A DNA stretch of 64,000 nt from an uncultured Oscillospiraceae bacterium (GTDB taxonomy: Bacteria > Bacillota > Clostridia > Oscillospirales > Oscillospiraceae), in NCBI GenBank assembly GCA_934573935.1, contig CAKTMO010000008.1, positions 3,690-67,689 on the forward strand, read 5' to 3'. Shown here in pieces: positions 16,988 through 24,310 of this stretch. Position numbers and translations under genes: made by a program. The stretch's first letter is position 1; each line of letters starts with the position of its first letter. A model generated the notes under the pieces. The model saw nothing but the letters and a program-made list of their open reading frames with translations, did not search any database and was not told the DNA's origin.

Positions 16988-17164
16988 ATGGAACACGAAA
17001 AAGCCTGCGGAACCTGCCGCCATTTCCGGCGGCATTATATAAAGCTGCCGGGTGATACATTCCGCGCCATCCAATGCGGTCATTGCGTGTATCCCCGCCT
17101 GAAGCCGCGGCAGGCCGATACGCCGGCCTGCTGGCGGTATGAGAAGAAAAAAAGAGAGCCGTAA
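16988..17164 (+). CDS. 58-aa Cys-containing protein, paralog 1
   Basis: 58 aa, not recognised. Cys at 7, 10, 30, 33 and 48 (KACGTCRHF, QCGHCVYPRLK, PACWRY) suggest a small zinc-binding fold. It aligns end to end with the 58-aa product at 39497-39673: both share F-R-x-H-Y-I, G-H-C-V-x-P-R-L-K and A-C. Start chosen to match that length; AAAGGAGG lies 11 bp upstream, while an ATG 9 bp earlier is too close to it. The stop codon lies in the loop of the following terminator. Function unknown. Confidence 0.75.
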   Translation: MEHEKACGTCRHFRRHYIKLPGDTFRAIQCGHCVYPRLKPRQADTPACWRYEKKKREP

Positions 17165-17178
17165 GGCTCTCTTTTTTT
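17147..17178. terminator. Bidirectional terminator shared by the small gene and vanY-like gene
   Basis: AAAGAGAGCC-GTAA-GGCTCTCTTT; the loop GTAA contains the small gene's TAA stop. T-runs on both strands, so it ends the two convergent transcripts. Confidence 0.85.
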
Positions 17179-17182
17179 CCTT

Positions 17183-18157
17183 TTATTTCTGCACCTGCGC
17201 CAGATATTCCTCCAGGCACAGATCGTTGTCCATGATGTATTTCGCGGCCTCCACACCTACGTAGCGGTAGTGCCAGGGCTCGTAAATAACGCCGGTGATG
17301 TCCTCTTTCCCCTCAGGGAAGCGGAGGATGAAGCCGTAATCGGCGCAGTGGTCGATAAGCCAGGTATAGGCGGCGGTGTTGGCAAAGGTCTGCTCCAGCG
17401 TGTAGTCGCCGCTGCCGCCCACGTCCATGGCCAAGCCGCAGTTATGCTCGCTGAAGCCAGGACGCTTGACGATGGTGCCGCCCACCTTCTGAGCCTCCAG
17501 ATCGCTGTAGCCCTGGTCGGTGTACTGCTTCACCTTGCGCCAGTAGAGGGTGTTCTGCTCGTCCTTGGGGCGATAGGCGCTGACCACCGCCAGCCCGTAG
17601 GCACTGGCATCCTTCAGCATCCGCTCTACTGCGTCGGTGATGCGGCTGTCCATCTGCTTGCCGCCGGTAACGGTGGTAAAGGACACGTCGCTGTCATAGC
17701 CCGCGGGCAGGGGGTTCCAGTCGTTCACCAACAGCAGCTGCCAGTCTGGCTGTCCGCCGCCCTGATAGCTGTCCATCTGGACGTAGTGGCCTTTGGTGGA
17801 GTATTGCAGGAGGCCGTTGGCATCGATATACGGCTCGTCGCTGCCGGTGGGAGTGGCCGTGCCGCTGCCAGTGTTATCGCCGGTGTTGGGTTCGTCGGTC
17901 TTGTCCGGCTCCTCCATCTTATCGGGGTCGTTGGTACCCGCGGGATCATCCTTGTTTTCCGGCTGCTGGGTGTCGTCGGGGGTGTTGGGCTCCGCCATCT
18001 GCTGGAGGTCGTCGTGCTTGGGTGGGATGGCGTCGTGCTTGCTCAGTCCCACGATCACCAGCACCACGGCGGCGATCAGCACCACCAGCGCAATGATCCA
18101 CACCAGCGGCGTGGGGCCGCGGCGGCCGTGATAGGCGCGTTTTCCTTGCTGTGTCAT
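17183..18157 (-). CDS. VanY-type D-alanyl-D-alanine carboxypeptidase, membrane anchored
   Basis: 324 aa. One N-terminal helix (about 18-38), an Asp/Pro/Thr-rich extracellular linker (about 45-105), then an M15B peptidase domain that trims the terminal D-Ala of peptidoglycan stems. Zinc and catalytic motifs visible: SAYRPKDEQ, SEHNCGLAMDVGG (HxxxxxxD) and EPWHYRYVG. Starts in ATGA overlap with the upstream editing protein gene. Not in a van cluster, so a housekeeping wall enzyme rather than a resistance gene. Confidence 0.92.
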   Translation of the reverse strand: MTQQGKRAYHGRRGPTPLVWIIALVVLIAAVVLVIVGLSKHDAIPPKHDDLQQMAEPNTPDDTQQPENKDDPAGTNDPDKMEEPDKTDEPNTGDNTGSGTATPTGSDEPYIDANGLLQYSTKGHYVQMDSYQGGGQPDWQLLLVNDWNPLPAGYDSDVSFTTVTGGKQMDSRITDAVERMLKDASAYGLAVVSAYRPKDEQNTLYWRKVKQYTDQGYSDLEAQKVGGTIVKRPGFSEHNCGLAMDVGGSGDYTLEQTFANTAAYTWLIDHCADYGFILRFPEGKEDITGVIYEPWHYRYVGVEAAKYIMDNDLCLEEYLAQVQK

Positions 18158-19308
18158 TTCTTCTCTCCTTCAAAAAATTGGTGGATCTCCGCCGCGCCGC
18201 AGGCGGCGCTGCCCTGGGCAAAGCCGTCGCGGCCGCCGCCGCGGCCCTTCAGCGCGGCGTTCATGGATCTGATAAAGTCACGGATGTCAACGCCCTGATG
18301 GATAACGGCGTATTTGTAGGCACCCTCCTGTCCCGCGAACACGGCACAGCGCCCGCCGCAGCGGGCCGCCACCATGTCGCACAGCCGCCGCACGGCGTCA
18401 GACTCCATGGGGGGCTGCACCAGCAGCACATCGCCCCCACCGTCATATCGGGCGGCCAGCGCGGCGAACTGCTCCGTTTCCAGCCCGTCGCACCGCTGCT
18501 TTACCGCGGCCAGCTCGTCCTTCAGCCGCACCACGGCGGCGTGGGTGGCATCGGGTTTTACCGATAGCTCCCGGCCGATGGCGGTGTTCTGCTGCCAGTT
18601 CAGGGCCAGATAGTCCAGCGCCCGACGGCCGAATAATACCTCCAGCCGCACACCGTCCCGAAACTTCTGCCAGCCGATGAACTTCACCAGCCCCACCTGT
18701 CCGCTGGTCTCCACATGGGTGCCGCAGCAGGCGCACATATCCGCCCCGGGGAATTCCGTGATGCGCACCGGCCCCTCCAGCGCCTTCTTGCTGCGATAGG
18801 GGAGTCGGGCCAGTTCGTCCGGATCGGGATAACGGATGACGATGGGATGGTTTTCCCAGATGTACCGGTTGGCGCGCTGCTCAATATCCAGCACGCCCTC
18901 CCAGGGGATGTCGGCGTTATAGTCGATGGTCACCACATCGGCCCCCAGGTGGAAGCCGGTGTTGTCGCAGTGATAGGTGCTGCACAGCATGCCGGAGACG
19001 ATATGCTCGCCGGAGTGCTGCTGCATATGGTCAAAGCGGCGGGCCCAGTCGATCGCGCCGCAAACCGTTTCCCCCACGGTCAGGGGCTTGTCGCAGGTGT
19101 GATGGATCACGCCGTCCCGTTCGTGGACGTCCCCCACGTTGACGCCGCCCAGTGTGCCGTGGTCGGCGGCCTGTCCGCCGCCCTCGGGATAGAAGGCGGT
19201 GCGGTCCAGCACCACGTCCCATGCCTTTTTGTCGGCGGTGCAGGCCAACACCGTGGCGTCAAATTGCCGCATAAAGGCGTCCTGATAGTATAGCTTGATG
19301 GTCTCCAT
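18154..19308 (-). CDS. Alanyl-tRNA editing protein, AlaX-L type with DHHA1 domain
   Basis: 384 aa. Trans-editing protein that hydrolyses Ser/Gly mischarged on tRNA-Ala. N-terminal segment like the AlaRS editing domain with the zinc ligands HMQQHSGEH (HxxxH) and CACCGTHVE (CxxxH), FYPEGGGQ near residue 40, a central coiled segment, and a C-terminal DHHA1-like end (CGGRCAVFAGQ...GGRDGFAQG). ATG 19308 follows GGAGAAACTA. Confidence 0.92.
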   Translation of the reverse strand: METIKLYYQDAFMRQFDATVLACTADKKAWDVVLDRTAFYPEGGGQAADHGTLGGVNVGDVHERDGVIHHTCDKPLTVGETVCGAIDWARRFDHMQQHSGEHIVSGMLCSTYHCDNTGFHLGADVVTIDYNADIPWEGVLDIEQRANRYIWENHPIVIRYPDPDELARLPYRSKKALEGPVRITEFPGADMCACCGTHVETSGQVGLVKFIGWQKFRDGVRLEVLFGRRALDYLALNWQQNTAIGRELSVKPDATHAAVVRLKDELAAVKQRCDGLETEQFAALAARYDGGGDVLLVQPPMESDAVRRLCDMVAARCGGRCAVFAGQEGAYKYAVIHQGVDIRDFIRSMNAALKGRGGGRDGFAQGSAACGAAEIHQFFEGEKK

Positions 19309-19399
19309 TAGTTTCTCCCTGTATGGAAAATGTTCCATTCCTTAGTATGCAGCAAAAAGGGGAAAAAGGCAAGGCTTTTTCATGGAAAAGGGGATAAGA

Positions 19400-19425
19400 A
19401 CAGGGCGGACTGCCGTCCGCCCTGT
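19400..19425 (-). terminator. Hairpin after the lipoprotein gene
   Basis: ACAGGGCGGAC-TGCC-GTCCGCCCTGT, perfect 11-bp stem, but only a weak T-run on the minus strand. Confidence 0.5.
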
Positions 19426-19436
19426 AAAGAGGATCG

Positions 19437-20192
19437 TTACTTTTCCGTTTCGTCGCCGGTGTTTGCCGCGGCGGTGACTGTGCCGTCAGCGGCGACGGCG
19501 AACCGGCCGCTCTGCTGCCCCATGGCGCCCCTGCTGAAATAGACCGTCCAGCTGCCGCCGGAAACATCGTACCGGCCATAGGCCGTGTCATATTCGCCGT
19601 TGAACTGGGCTTTGGCCGCGTCGATGGCCTGCTGTTCGGTCATGATCCCACGGCCCAACTGCGTGGTGTCCAGAATGGACAGCAGCTCATCCCGACAGGC
19701 CGTCCAGGTCTCTTGTGTAAAGGTACCGGTGGGGGCGCAGACATAATCGCCGGGGACGTTCTCAAAATAGATGTTCAGCCACAGGCTGTCGCTGCTCTTC
19801 TGCGTGTGCTGCCAGACCTTCTGGCCGTTAGGCAGAGTGACCTCCTCGCTGGTCAGGTCGGTGCCGCACAGGCCGAAGCCGTCGCGCCAGCAGAGCAGCT
19901 GAAAATCCAGCGCCTTGTCACCGGTTTTCCAGAAGTGGATGCCCTCGGTGTTCTCCTCCTTGTGCTGCACCGCTTCCCACTGCCAGCCGTCGGGAAGGAT
20001 CAGCGCCATGTCCACGTTGCCGCTGGTATAGGTAGCGCTCTGGCCGACGGCGTCGGGCTGGGGATCCGGCGGCGTGATGCTGCCGGTGGGATCATTGCCG
20101 CCCTTGGCTGTGCAGCCGGACAGCGTGACCACCGCGGTCAGCGCCAGAACACAGGCGGCGGACAGCAAAATCAGAGACAGAAAACGTTTCAT
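19437..20192 (-). CDS. Hypothetical lipoprotein
   Basis: 251 aa. Signal peptide with lipobox (ending TLSGC, Cys about residue 27), so it should be lipid-anchored outside the membrane. The body is not recognised; the C-terminal part EQQAIDAAKAQFNGEYDTAYGRYDV resembles a PepSY-like repeat. ATG 20192 was chosen over ATG 20204 because the latter abuts the only ribosome-site-like AAAGG. Monocistronic. Confidence 0.75.
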   Translation of the reverse strand: MKRFLSLILLSAACVLALTAVVTLSGCTAKGGNDPTGSITPPDPQPDAVGQSATYTSGNVDMALILPDGWQWEAVQHKEENTEGIHFWKTGDKALDFQLLCWRDGFGLCGTDLTSEEVTLPNGQKVWQHTQKSSDSLWLNIYFENVPGDYVCAPTGTFTQETWTACRDELLSILDTTQLGRGIMTEQQAIDAAKAQFNGEYDTAYGRYDVSGGSWTVYFSRGAMGQQSGRFAVAADGTVTAAANTGDETEK

Positions 20193-20292
20193 GAGGAGCA
20201 CCATCCTTTCTGTCTATAAGACGCTGGGAAGGGGCAGAATGTTCCCTGATGGCAGGCGGAAATTTCTGGCGGCGGAAAGCCGGCAAAACAAA

Positions 20293-20315
20293 AACAGACG
20301 CCCGATGGACGTCTG
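20293..20315 (-). terminator. Terminator of rpsT
   Basis: CAGACG..CGTCTG stem followed on the minus strand by GTTTTTGTTTTG. Confidence 0.7.
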
Positions 20316-20329
20316 TCGAATGTGGTTCG

Positions 20330-20593
20330 TTAACCGATCTTATTCAGCTTCAGGGTCAGAGCGGACTTCTTGTGAGCCGCGTTGTTCTTGTGCATCAAAC
20401 CCTTGGCAGCAGCCTTGTCGATGGCCTTGACCGCCACCTTGTAAGTGCCCTCGGCCTCGGTGCGATCGCCGTCAACGGCAGCAGCCTCGAACTTCTTGAT
20501 AGCAGTCTTCAGTGCGGACTTTTCGGCTTTGTTGCGGGCATTGCGCGCCTCTGCCACCAGAACACGCTTCTTAGCAGACTTGATATTCGGCAA
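20330..20593 (-). CDS. rpsT: 30S ribosomal protein S20
   Basis: 87 aa, normal: PNIKSAKKRVLVAEARNARNKAEKS with basic helices throughout. The start codon is TTG at 20593: no ATG/GTG fits, and GAGGAGGTG lies 6 bp upstream. E. coli S20 also uses UUG, where the weak start takes part in autoregulation; the same could hold here. Confidence 0.95.
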   Translation of the reverse strand: MPNIKSAKKRVLVAEARNARNKAEKSALKTAIKKFEAAAVDGDRTEAEGTYKVAVKAIDKAAAKGLMHKNNAAHKKSALTLKLNKIG

Positions 20594-20651
20594 ACCAAAC
20601 ACCTCCTCGGTTATGACATTAACGCGGACGTAAAGTCCCACGCAGGATGAT

Positions 20652-20680
20652 ATTTTAGCATCTTTGCCCAGAAATTGCAA
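20652..20680 (-). promoter_or_regulatory. rpsT promoter
   Basis: TTGCAA (20680-20675), 17 bp, TAAAAT (20657-20652) on the minus strand. Confidence 0.7.
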
Positions 20681-20788
20681 GGGTTTTTTTCAGATTCGCC
20701 CTTTTTTTTCGCATAAATCTTTTTTTGGCGGCAAAACTGCCCAATATCCACAACATTTTGTGCTTTTGAAAGGAGTGTGACCACAAAC

Positions 20789-21649
20789 ATGAGGATCACC
20801 CGCACCGATTTGGCGCTGGAAAGCGTAGAGAATATCCGGAAGCAGGGGGATATTTCCTGTCTGGAGGGCGTTCACGCCAGAGAGTGTGAGCGGCAGGGCT
20901 ATCCTGTCACGGAGGTCGAGATCCGTTCGCCCCGGGCGGCGCAGGCGGTGGGCAAACCGGAGGGACGGTATGTGACCATCGACCTGCGCCCCTTCTTCCG
21001 GCGGGAGGAGGGCTTTTTTGTCCGCGCAGTCAACTGTCTGGCCGGTGAGCTGCGGCGGCTGCTGCCGAAGGTCGGGCAGGACTTTCCCGTCCTGACGGCG
21101 GGGTTGGGCAACCGCTGCATGACTGCCGACGCAGTGGGGCCGCTGGCGCTGGAAAATCTGCTGGTCACGCGGCATATGGTGCGCGCCCTGCCCCGCCAGT
21201 TTCAGGGCTTTACGCCGGTGTCGGCCCTGGCCCCGGGGGTATTGGCGGAGACGGGCATGGAGACGCTGGAGCTGCTGCGGGGCGCCGTACAGGCCACCGG
21301 AAGCGCCGCCGTCATCGCCATAGACGCATTGGCCGCCCGCGGGCGGGAGCGGCTGTGTGCCACGGTGCAGCTGGGGGACACGGGGCTGATCCCCGGCAGC
21401 GGCGTGGGCAACAACCGCAAGGCGATCAATGCTCAGACCCTGGGGGTTCCGGTGATCGCCGTGGGCGTGCCGACGGTGATCGCCGCCAGCTTGCTGGAGG
21501 GAGAAGGGGAGGACGAGGACCCCCTGTTCCTGACGCCGCGGGACATCGACAGCCGCGTGCGGGAGCTGGGCCGCGTCATCGGTTACGGCGTGACGCTGGC
21601 GCTGCAGAAGGGACTGAACGTGGAGGACGTAACGGGGCTGTTGGGATAA
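20789..21649 (+). CDS. gpr: GPR endopeptidase (spore germination protease)
   Basis: 286 aa, a little shorter than the B. subtilis enzyme. GPR degrades small acid-soluble proteins in germinating spores. Family segments: TRTDLALES near the N-terminus (the self-cleavage region), VLTAGLGNRCMTADAVGP, GFTPVSALAPGVLAETGMET, VIAIDALAARGRERLCATVQLGDTGL (in pieces) and GSGVGNNRKAI. ATG 20789 is used; an in-frame GTG at 20777 is only 1 bp from AAAGGAG. Shows that the organism is a spore-former. Confidence 0.95.
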   Translation: MRITRTDLALESVENIRKQGDISCLEGVHARECERQGYPVTEVEIRSPRAAQAVGKPEGRYVTIDLRPFFRREEGFFVRAVNCLAGELRRLLPKVGQDFPVLTAGLGNRCMTADAVGPLALENLLVTRHMVRALPRQFQGFTPVSALAPGVLAETGMETLELLRGAVQATGSAAVIAIDALAARGRERLCATVQLGDTGLIPGSGVGNNRKAINAQTLGVPVIAVGVPTVIAASLLEGEGEDEDPLFLTPRDIDSRVRELGRVIGYGVTLALQKGLNVEDVTGLLG

Positions 21650-21669
21650 CGGCACAGGCGTCTTTCGGC

Positions 21670-21698
21670 TTGCCATCCGCCCTGCGGTGTGCTATGCT
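21670..21698 (+). promoter_or_regulatory. Probable promoter of the radical SAM pair
   Basis: TTGCCA (21670-21675), 17 bp, TATGCT (21693-21698), 36 bp before the radical SAM start. Confidence 0.55.
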
Positions 21699-21733
21699 GA
21701 GGGCAGGAGCCCTATGCTCCCCAGGAGGAACAC

Positions 21734-23113
21734 ATGAAACATATGACATTCCGCGAACGGCGCTACCGCCGGGCACACCTGGACTGTGTGCGGCACATCA
21801 CGCTGGACCCCAAGGGTCCTGGCGTGGTGCGCATTCACATGATCCCGCCCAGGGATGAGATGCCGGACGCGCCTTTTCTGCTGCTGCTGAACGGTGCGCG
21901 GCTGGTGCCGCTGAATCTCAGCTGGGCGATCCTGCTGGCCAATCTGATGGATCAGCTGCAAGCCTACGAGGGGCAGGATCTGGCGGAGGATCAGTGGGAG
22001 TCCCTGCTGACGGCGGCGGTGGAGGAGACTCACCGCACCTATCCCCGCACCAAACGGCAGACGCTGGCCTCCGACCTGCACCTGATGCTGACCACTCTGG
22101 TCGCCATCGCTCAGGGACGCGAGCCGGAGGCGGAGGTGGGGCTTCTCTCGCTGTCGGACTACGCGCCGGAGATGACCGCGCCCCACCGGATGGATCTGAT
22201 GGTCAGCGCCATGGAGAAGGATGGCGGGTGGCACTGCAACCAGAAATGCCTGCACTGCTACGCGGCGGGCCAGCCTATGGGCGAGACGCCGGAGTTATCC
22301 ACCGAAGCGTGGAAAACCGTGCTGGACACCCTGCGCAAAGCCCATATCCCACAAGTGACCTTTACCGGCGGCGAGCCGACGCTGCGCCGCGATCTGGTGG
22401 AGTTGGTAGGCGCGGCGGAGTGGTTCGTCACCCGCCTAAATACCAACGGCAGGCTGCTGACGCCGGAGCTATGCGCGGGATTGTACGAGGCCAGTCTGGA
22501 CAGCGTGCAGGTGACCCTGTACAGCGCCGAGGGAAATATCCACAAACAGCTGGTGGGCGTCAACGGCTTCTGCGACACGGTGCAGGGCATCCGCAACGCC
22601 GTGGCGGCGGGACTGATCGTATCGGTGAACACGCCGTTGTGCTCCTTGAACACCCATTATGCCGACACGCTGCGCTTTGTCCACAGTCTGGGGGTACGCT
22701 ATGTCACCTGCTCGGGGCTGATCCCCTCCGGCAGCGCCTGCGGACAGGAGAGCCGGGCCACCGCCCTGACCGCCGATGCGCTGACGGATATTCTGCGTCA
22801 GGCGGTGGATACGGCGCGGGAGCTGGGTATGGAGCTGGATTTCACCTCCCCCGGCTGGCTGGACGAGGAAACACTGCGAGGTCTGGGTTTGAGTCTGATC
22901 CCCAGCTGCGGCGCGTGTCTTTCCAACATGGCGGTGACGCCGGACGGCAAAGTGGTGCCCTGTCAGAGCTGGCTGTCGGACGAGCCGCTGGGCGACCTGC
23001 TCCATGACGACTGGGCGGATATCTGGAACAGTCCCCGCTGCGCCGCCATCCGGGCGGAAAGCGCCAAAATGGAGCATCTCTGCCAGCTGAAGAGAAAGGA
23101 GGCGGTGAAATGA
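21734..23113 (+). CDS. Radical SAM/SPASM enzyme, proposed maturase of the following membrane protein
   Basis: 459 aa. The first 160 residues are an unrecognised helical domain that could serve substrate binding. The radical SAM core has CNQKCLHCY (Cys168, Cys172, Cys175) and FTGGEPTLRRD (210-220). The C-terminus is SPASM-like: Cys392, Cys395, Cys410 (VTPDGKVVPCQSW), Cys436 and Cys450 should hold auxiliary Fe-S clusters, as in peptide-modifying enzymes that form thioether or C-C links. AGGAGG precedes the ATG. Its stop overlaps the next start in ATGA, so both products are made together. Substrate assignment to the Cys-rich tail of that protein is inference. Confidence 0.88.
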   Translation: MKHMTFRERRYRRAHLDCVRHITLDPKGPGVVRIHMIPPRDEMPDAPFLLLLNGARLVPLNLSWAILLANLMDQLQAYEGQDLAEDQWESLLTAAVEETHRTYPRTKRQTLASDLHLMLTTLVAIAQGREPEAEVGLLSLSDYAPEMTAPHRMDLMVSAMEKDGGWHCNQKCLHCYAAGQPMGETPELSTEAWKTVLDTLRKAHIPQVTFTGGEPTLRRDLVELVGAAEWFVTRLNTNGRLLTPELCAGLYEASLDSVQVTLYSAEGNIHKQLVGVNGFCDTVQGIRNAVAAGLIVSVNTPLCSLNTHYADTLRFVHSLGVRYVTCSGLIPSGSACGQESRATALTADALTDILRQAVDTARELGMELDFTSPGWLDEETLRGLGLSLIPSCGACLSNMAVTPDGKVVPCQSWLSDEPLGDLLHDDWADIWNSPRCAAIRAESAKMEHLCQLKRKEAVK

Positions 23114-24192
23114 AAAAGCTGCTTACCCTGCTGTGGGCGCTGGGCCTTGCCCTGTGCCTGACGGTCACCGCCTGGGCGGATTACGATTATATCGACCGCT
23201 ATGACGTGACTGTGATCCCCAGCACAGACGATGGCAGTCTGGCCATTACCGTGTCGCTGGAGTGGACGGCGCTGGAGGAACTGCCCTATGGACAGGAGCT
23301 GAAGATCGGCATCCCCAACGGCTCCATACGGGAGGAGACCGCCCTGACGGACAACATTGAGCGGCTGGCATATGACAACAGCTATATGTATGTCTATCTG
23401 AAACAGGCCTACGGCGCGGACGAGACGTTTACCTTCGCCTTCTCGTGGGTGCAGGAGTTCATGTACACGCTGGATGGCGATGCGGTGTCCTACGACTACA
23501 CCCCAGGCTGGTTCGACGAGGCGCAGATCGGCGTGATGACCCTGACCTGGAACGACCCGGCGGGGGTCGAGGGCGATTACAGCGCCACCGCCAATCCGCT
23601 GGGAACGGAGGAGCAGCACGACGGCGTTATCCTGACGGCCTACGGCGTGGATTACGGCAAGACCATGACCATCAACGTCCGGTACGACAGCTGGCCTACC
23701 GTGCTGGATCAGGCCTACAGCGCCGACAACATGCCTGTTGACTACGTGGACTACGACGACTGGTACGACGAGGACGAGGACACAAGCATGGCTGCCCTGT
23801 TCCTGACGCTGATCATCACCATCTTCATCGTTTGGGCGGTGGTGTGGATCCTCCGGGAGCTGGGCGACGGCTACAACGGCGGCTTCGGTACGCGGTACGT
23901 GTTCGTCAACCACCTGTGGTATCCCGCGGGGCCGGATGGCCGTCCCCGCCCCGGCAGCGTGGGCACAAAAACGAAGCCCCGCCCGCCCCGCAGCGGTGGT
24001 TTCGGCGGCGGTAGTCGGGGCGGCGGGTTTGGCGGAGGCGGCTTTGGCGGCGGAGGACACTGCGCCTGCGCCAGCAGCTGCGCGTGTGCCTGTGCCTGCG
24101 CCTGTGCAGGTGGCGGCCGGGCCGGATGCAGCGCCAAGAACCTCTACGGCGCGGTAAAGCTGAGCCGCGAGGTCACAGAGCGGCTGCAATAG
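23110..24192 (+). CDS. Membrane protein with Gly-rich and Cys-Ala repeat tail
   Basis: 360 aa. Signal peptide (1-23, ending AWA), an extracellular domain of about 200 residues rich in Tyr/Asp (some resemblance in style to DUF2207 ectodomains), one membrane helix (about 227-249) and a cytosolic tail. The tail has a basic Pro/Gly hinge (273-295), a Gly-rich stretch (296-316), then eight Cys in 23 residues (318, 320, 324, 326, 328, 330, 332, 340) with alternating Cys-Ala at 324-333, and GRAGCSAKNLYG. Synonymous codons vary along the Cys-Ala run, so it is not a fresh DNA slippage product. Coupled to the radical SAM gene. Confidence 0.85.
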   Translation: MKKLLTLLWALGLALCLTVTAWADYDYIDRYDVTVIPSTDDGSLAITVSLEWTALEELPYGQELKIGIPNGSIREETALTDNIERLAYDNSYMYVYLKQAYGADETFTFAFSWVQEFMYTLDGDAVSYDYTPGWFDEAQIGVMTLTWNDPAGVEGDYSATANPLGTEEQHDGVILTAYGVDYGKTMTINVRYDSWPTVLDQAYSADNMPVDYVDYDDWYDEDEDTSMAALFLTLIITIFIVWAVVWILRELGDGYNGGFGTRYVFVNHLWYPAGPDGRPRPGSVGTKTKPRPPRSGGFGGGSRGGGFGGGGFGGGGHCACASSCACACACACAGGGRAGCSAKNLYGAVKLSREVTERLQ

Positions 24193-24238
24193 TTTGGCAG
24201 CGGCCTTGCTGCCAAGAAAGCCCTTTGCTCTATTAGCC

Positions 24239-24267
24239 TTGCATTTTTCTCCTTCCGGTAGTATGAT
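24239..24267 (+). promoter_or_regulatory. Probable promoter of the MATE gene
   Basis: TTGCAT (24239-24244), 17 bp, TATGAT (24262-24267), 43 bp upstream of the start. Confidence 0.6.
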
Positions 24268-24310
24268 AAATAGCTGCTGAGCATTTCACAGAGAGAAAGG
24301 AACCCTTATC

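Noticed and set aside
17183..18157. Vancomycin-resistance gene
   Set aside because: The VanY domain alone, without vanH/A/X or a sensor pair, indicates ordinary peptidoglycan trimming.
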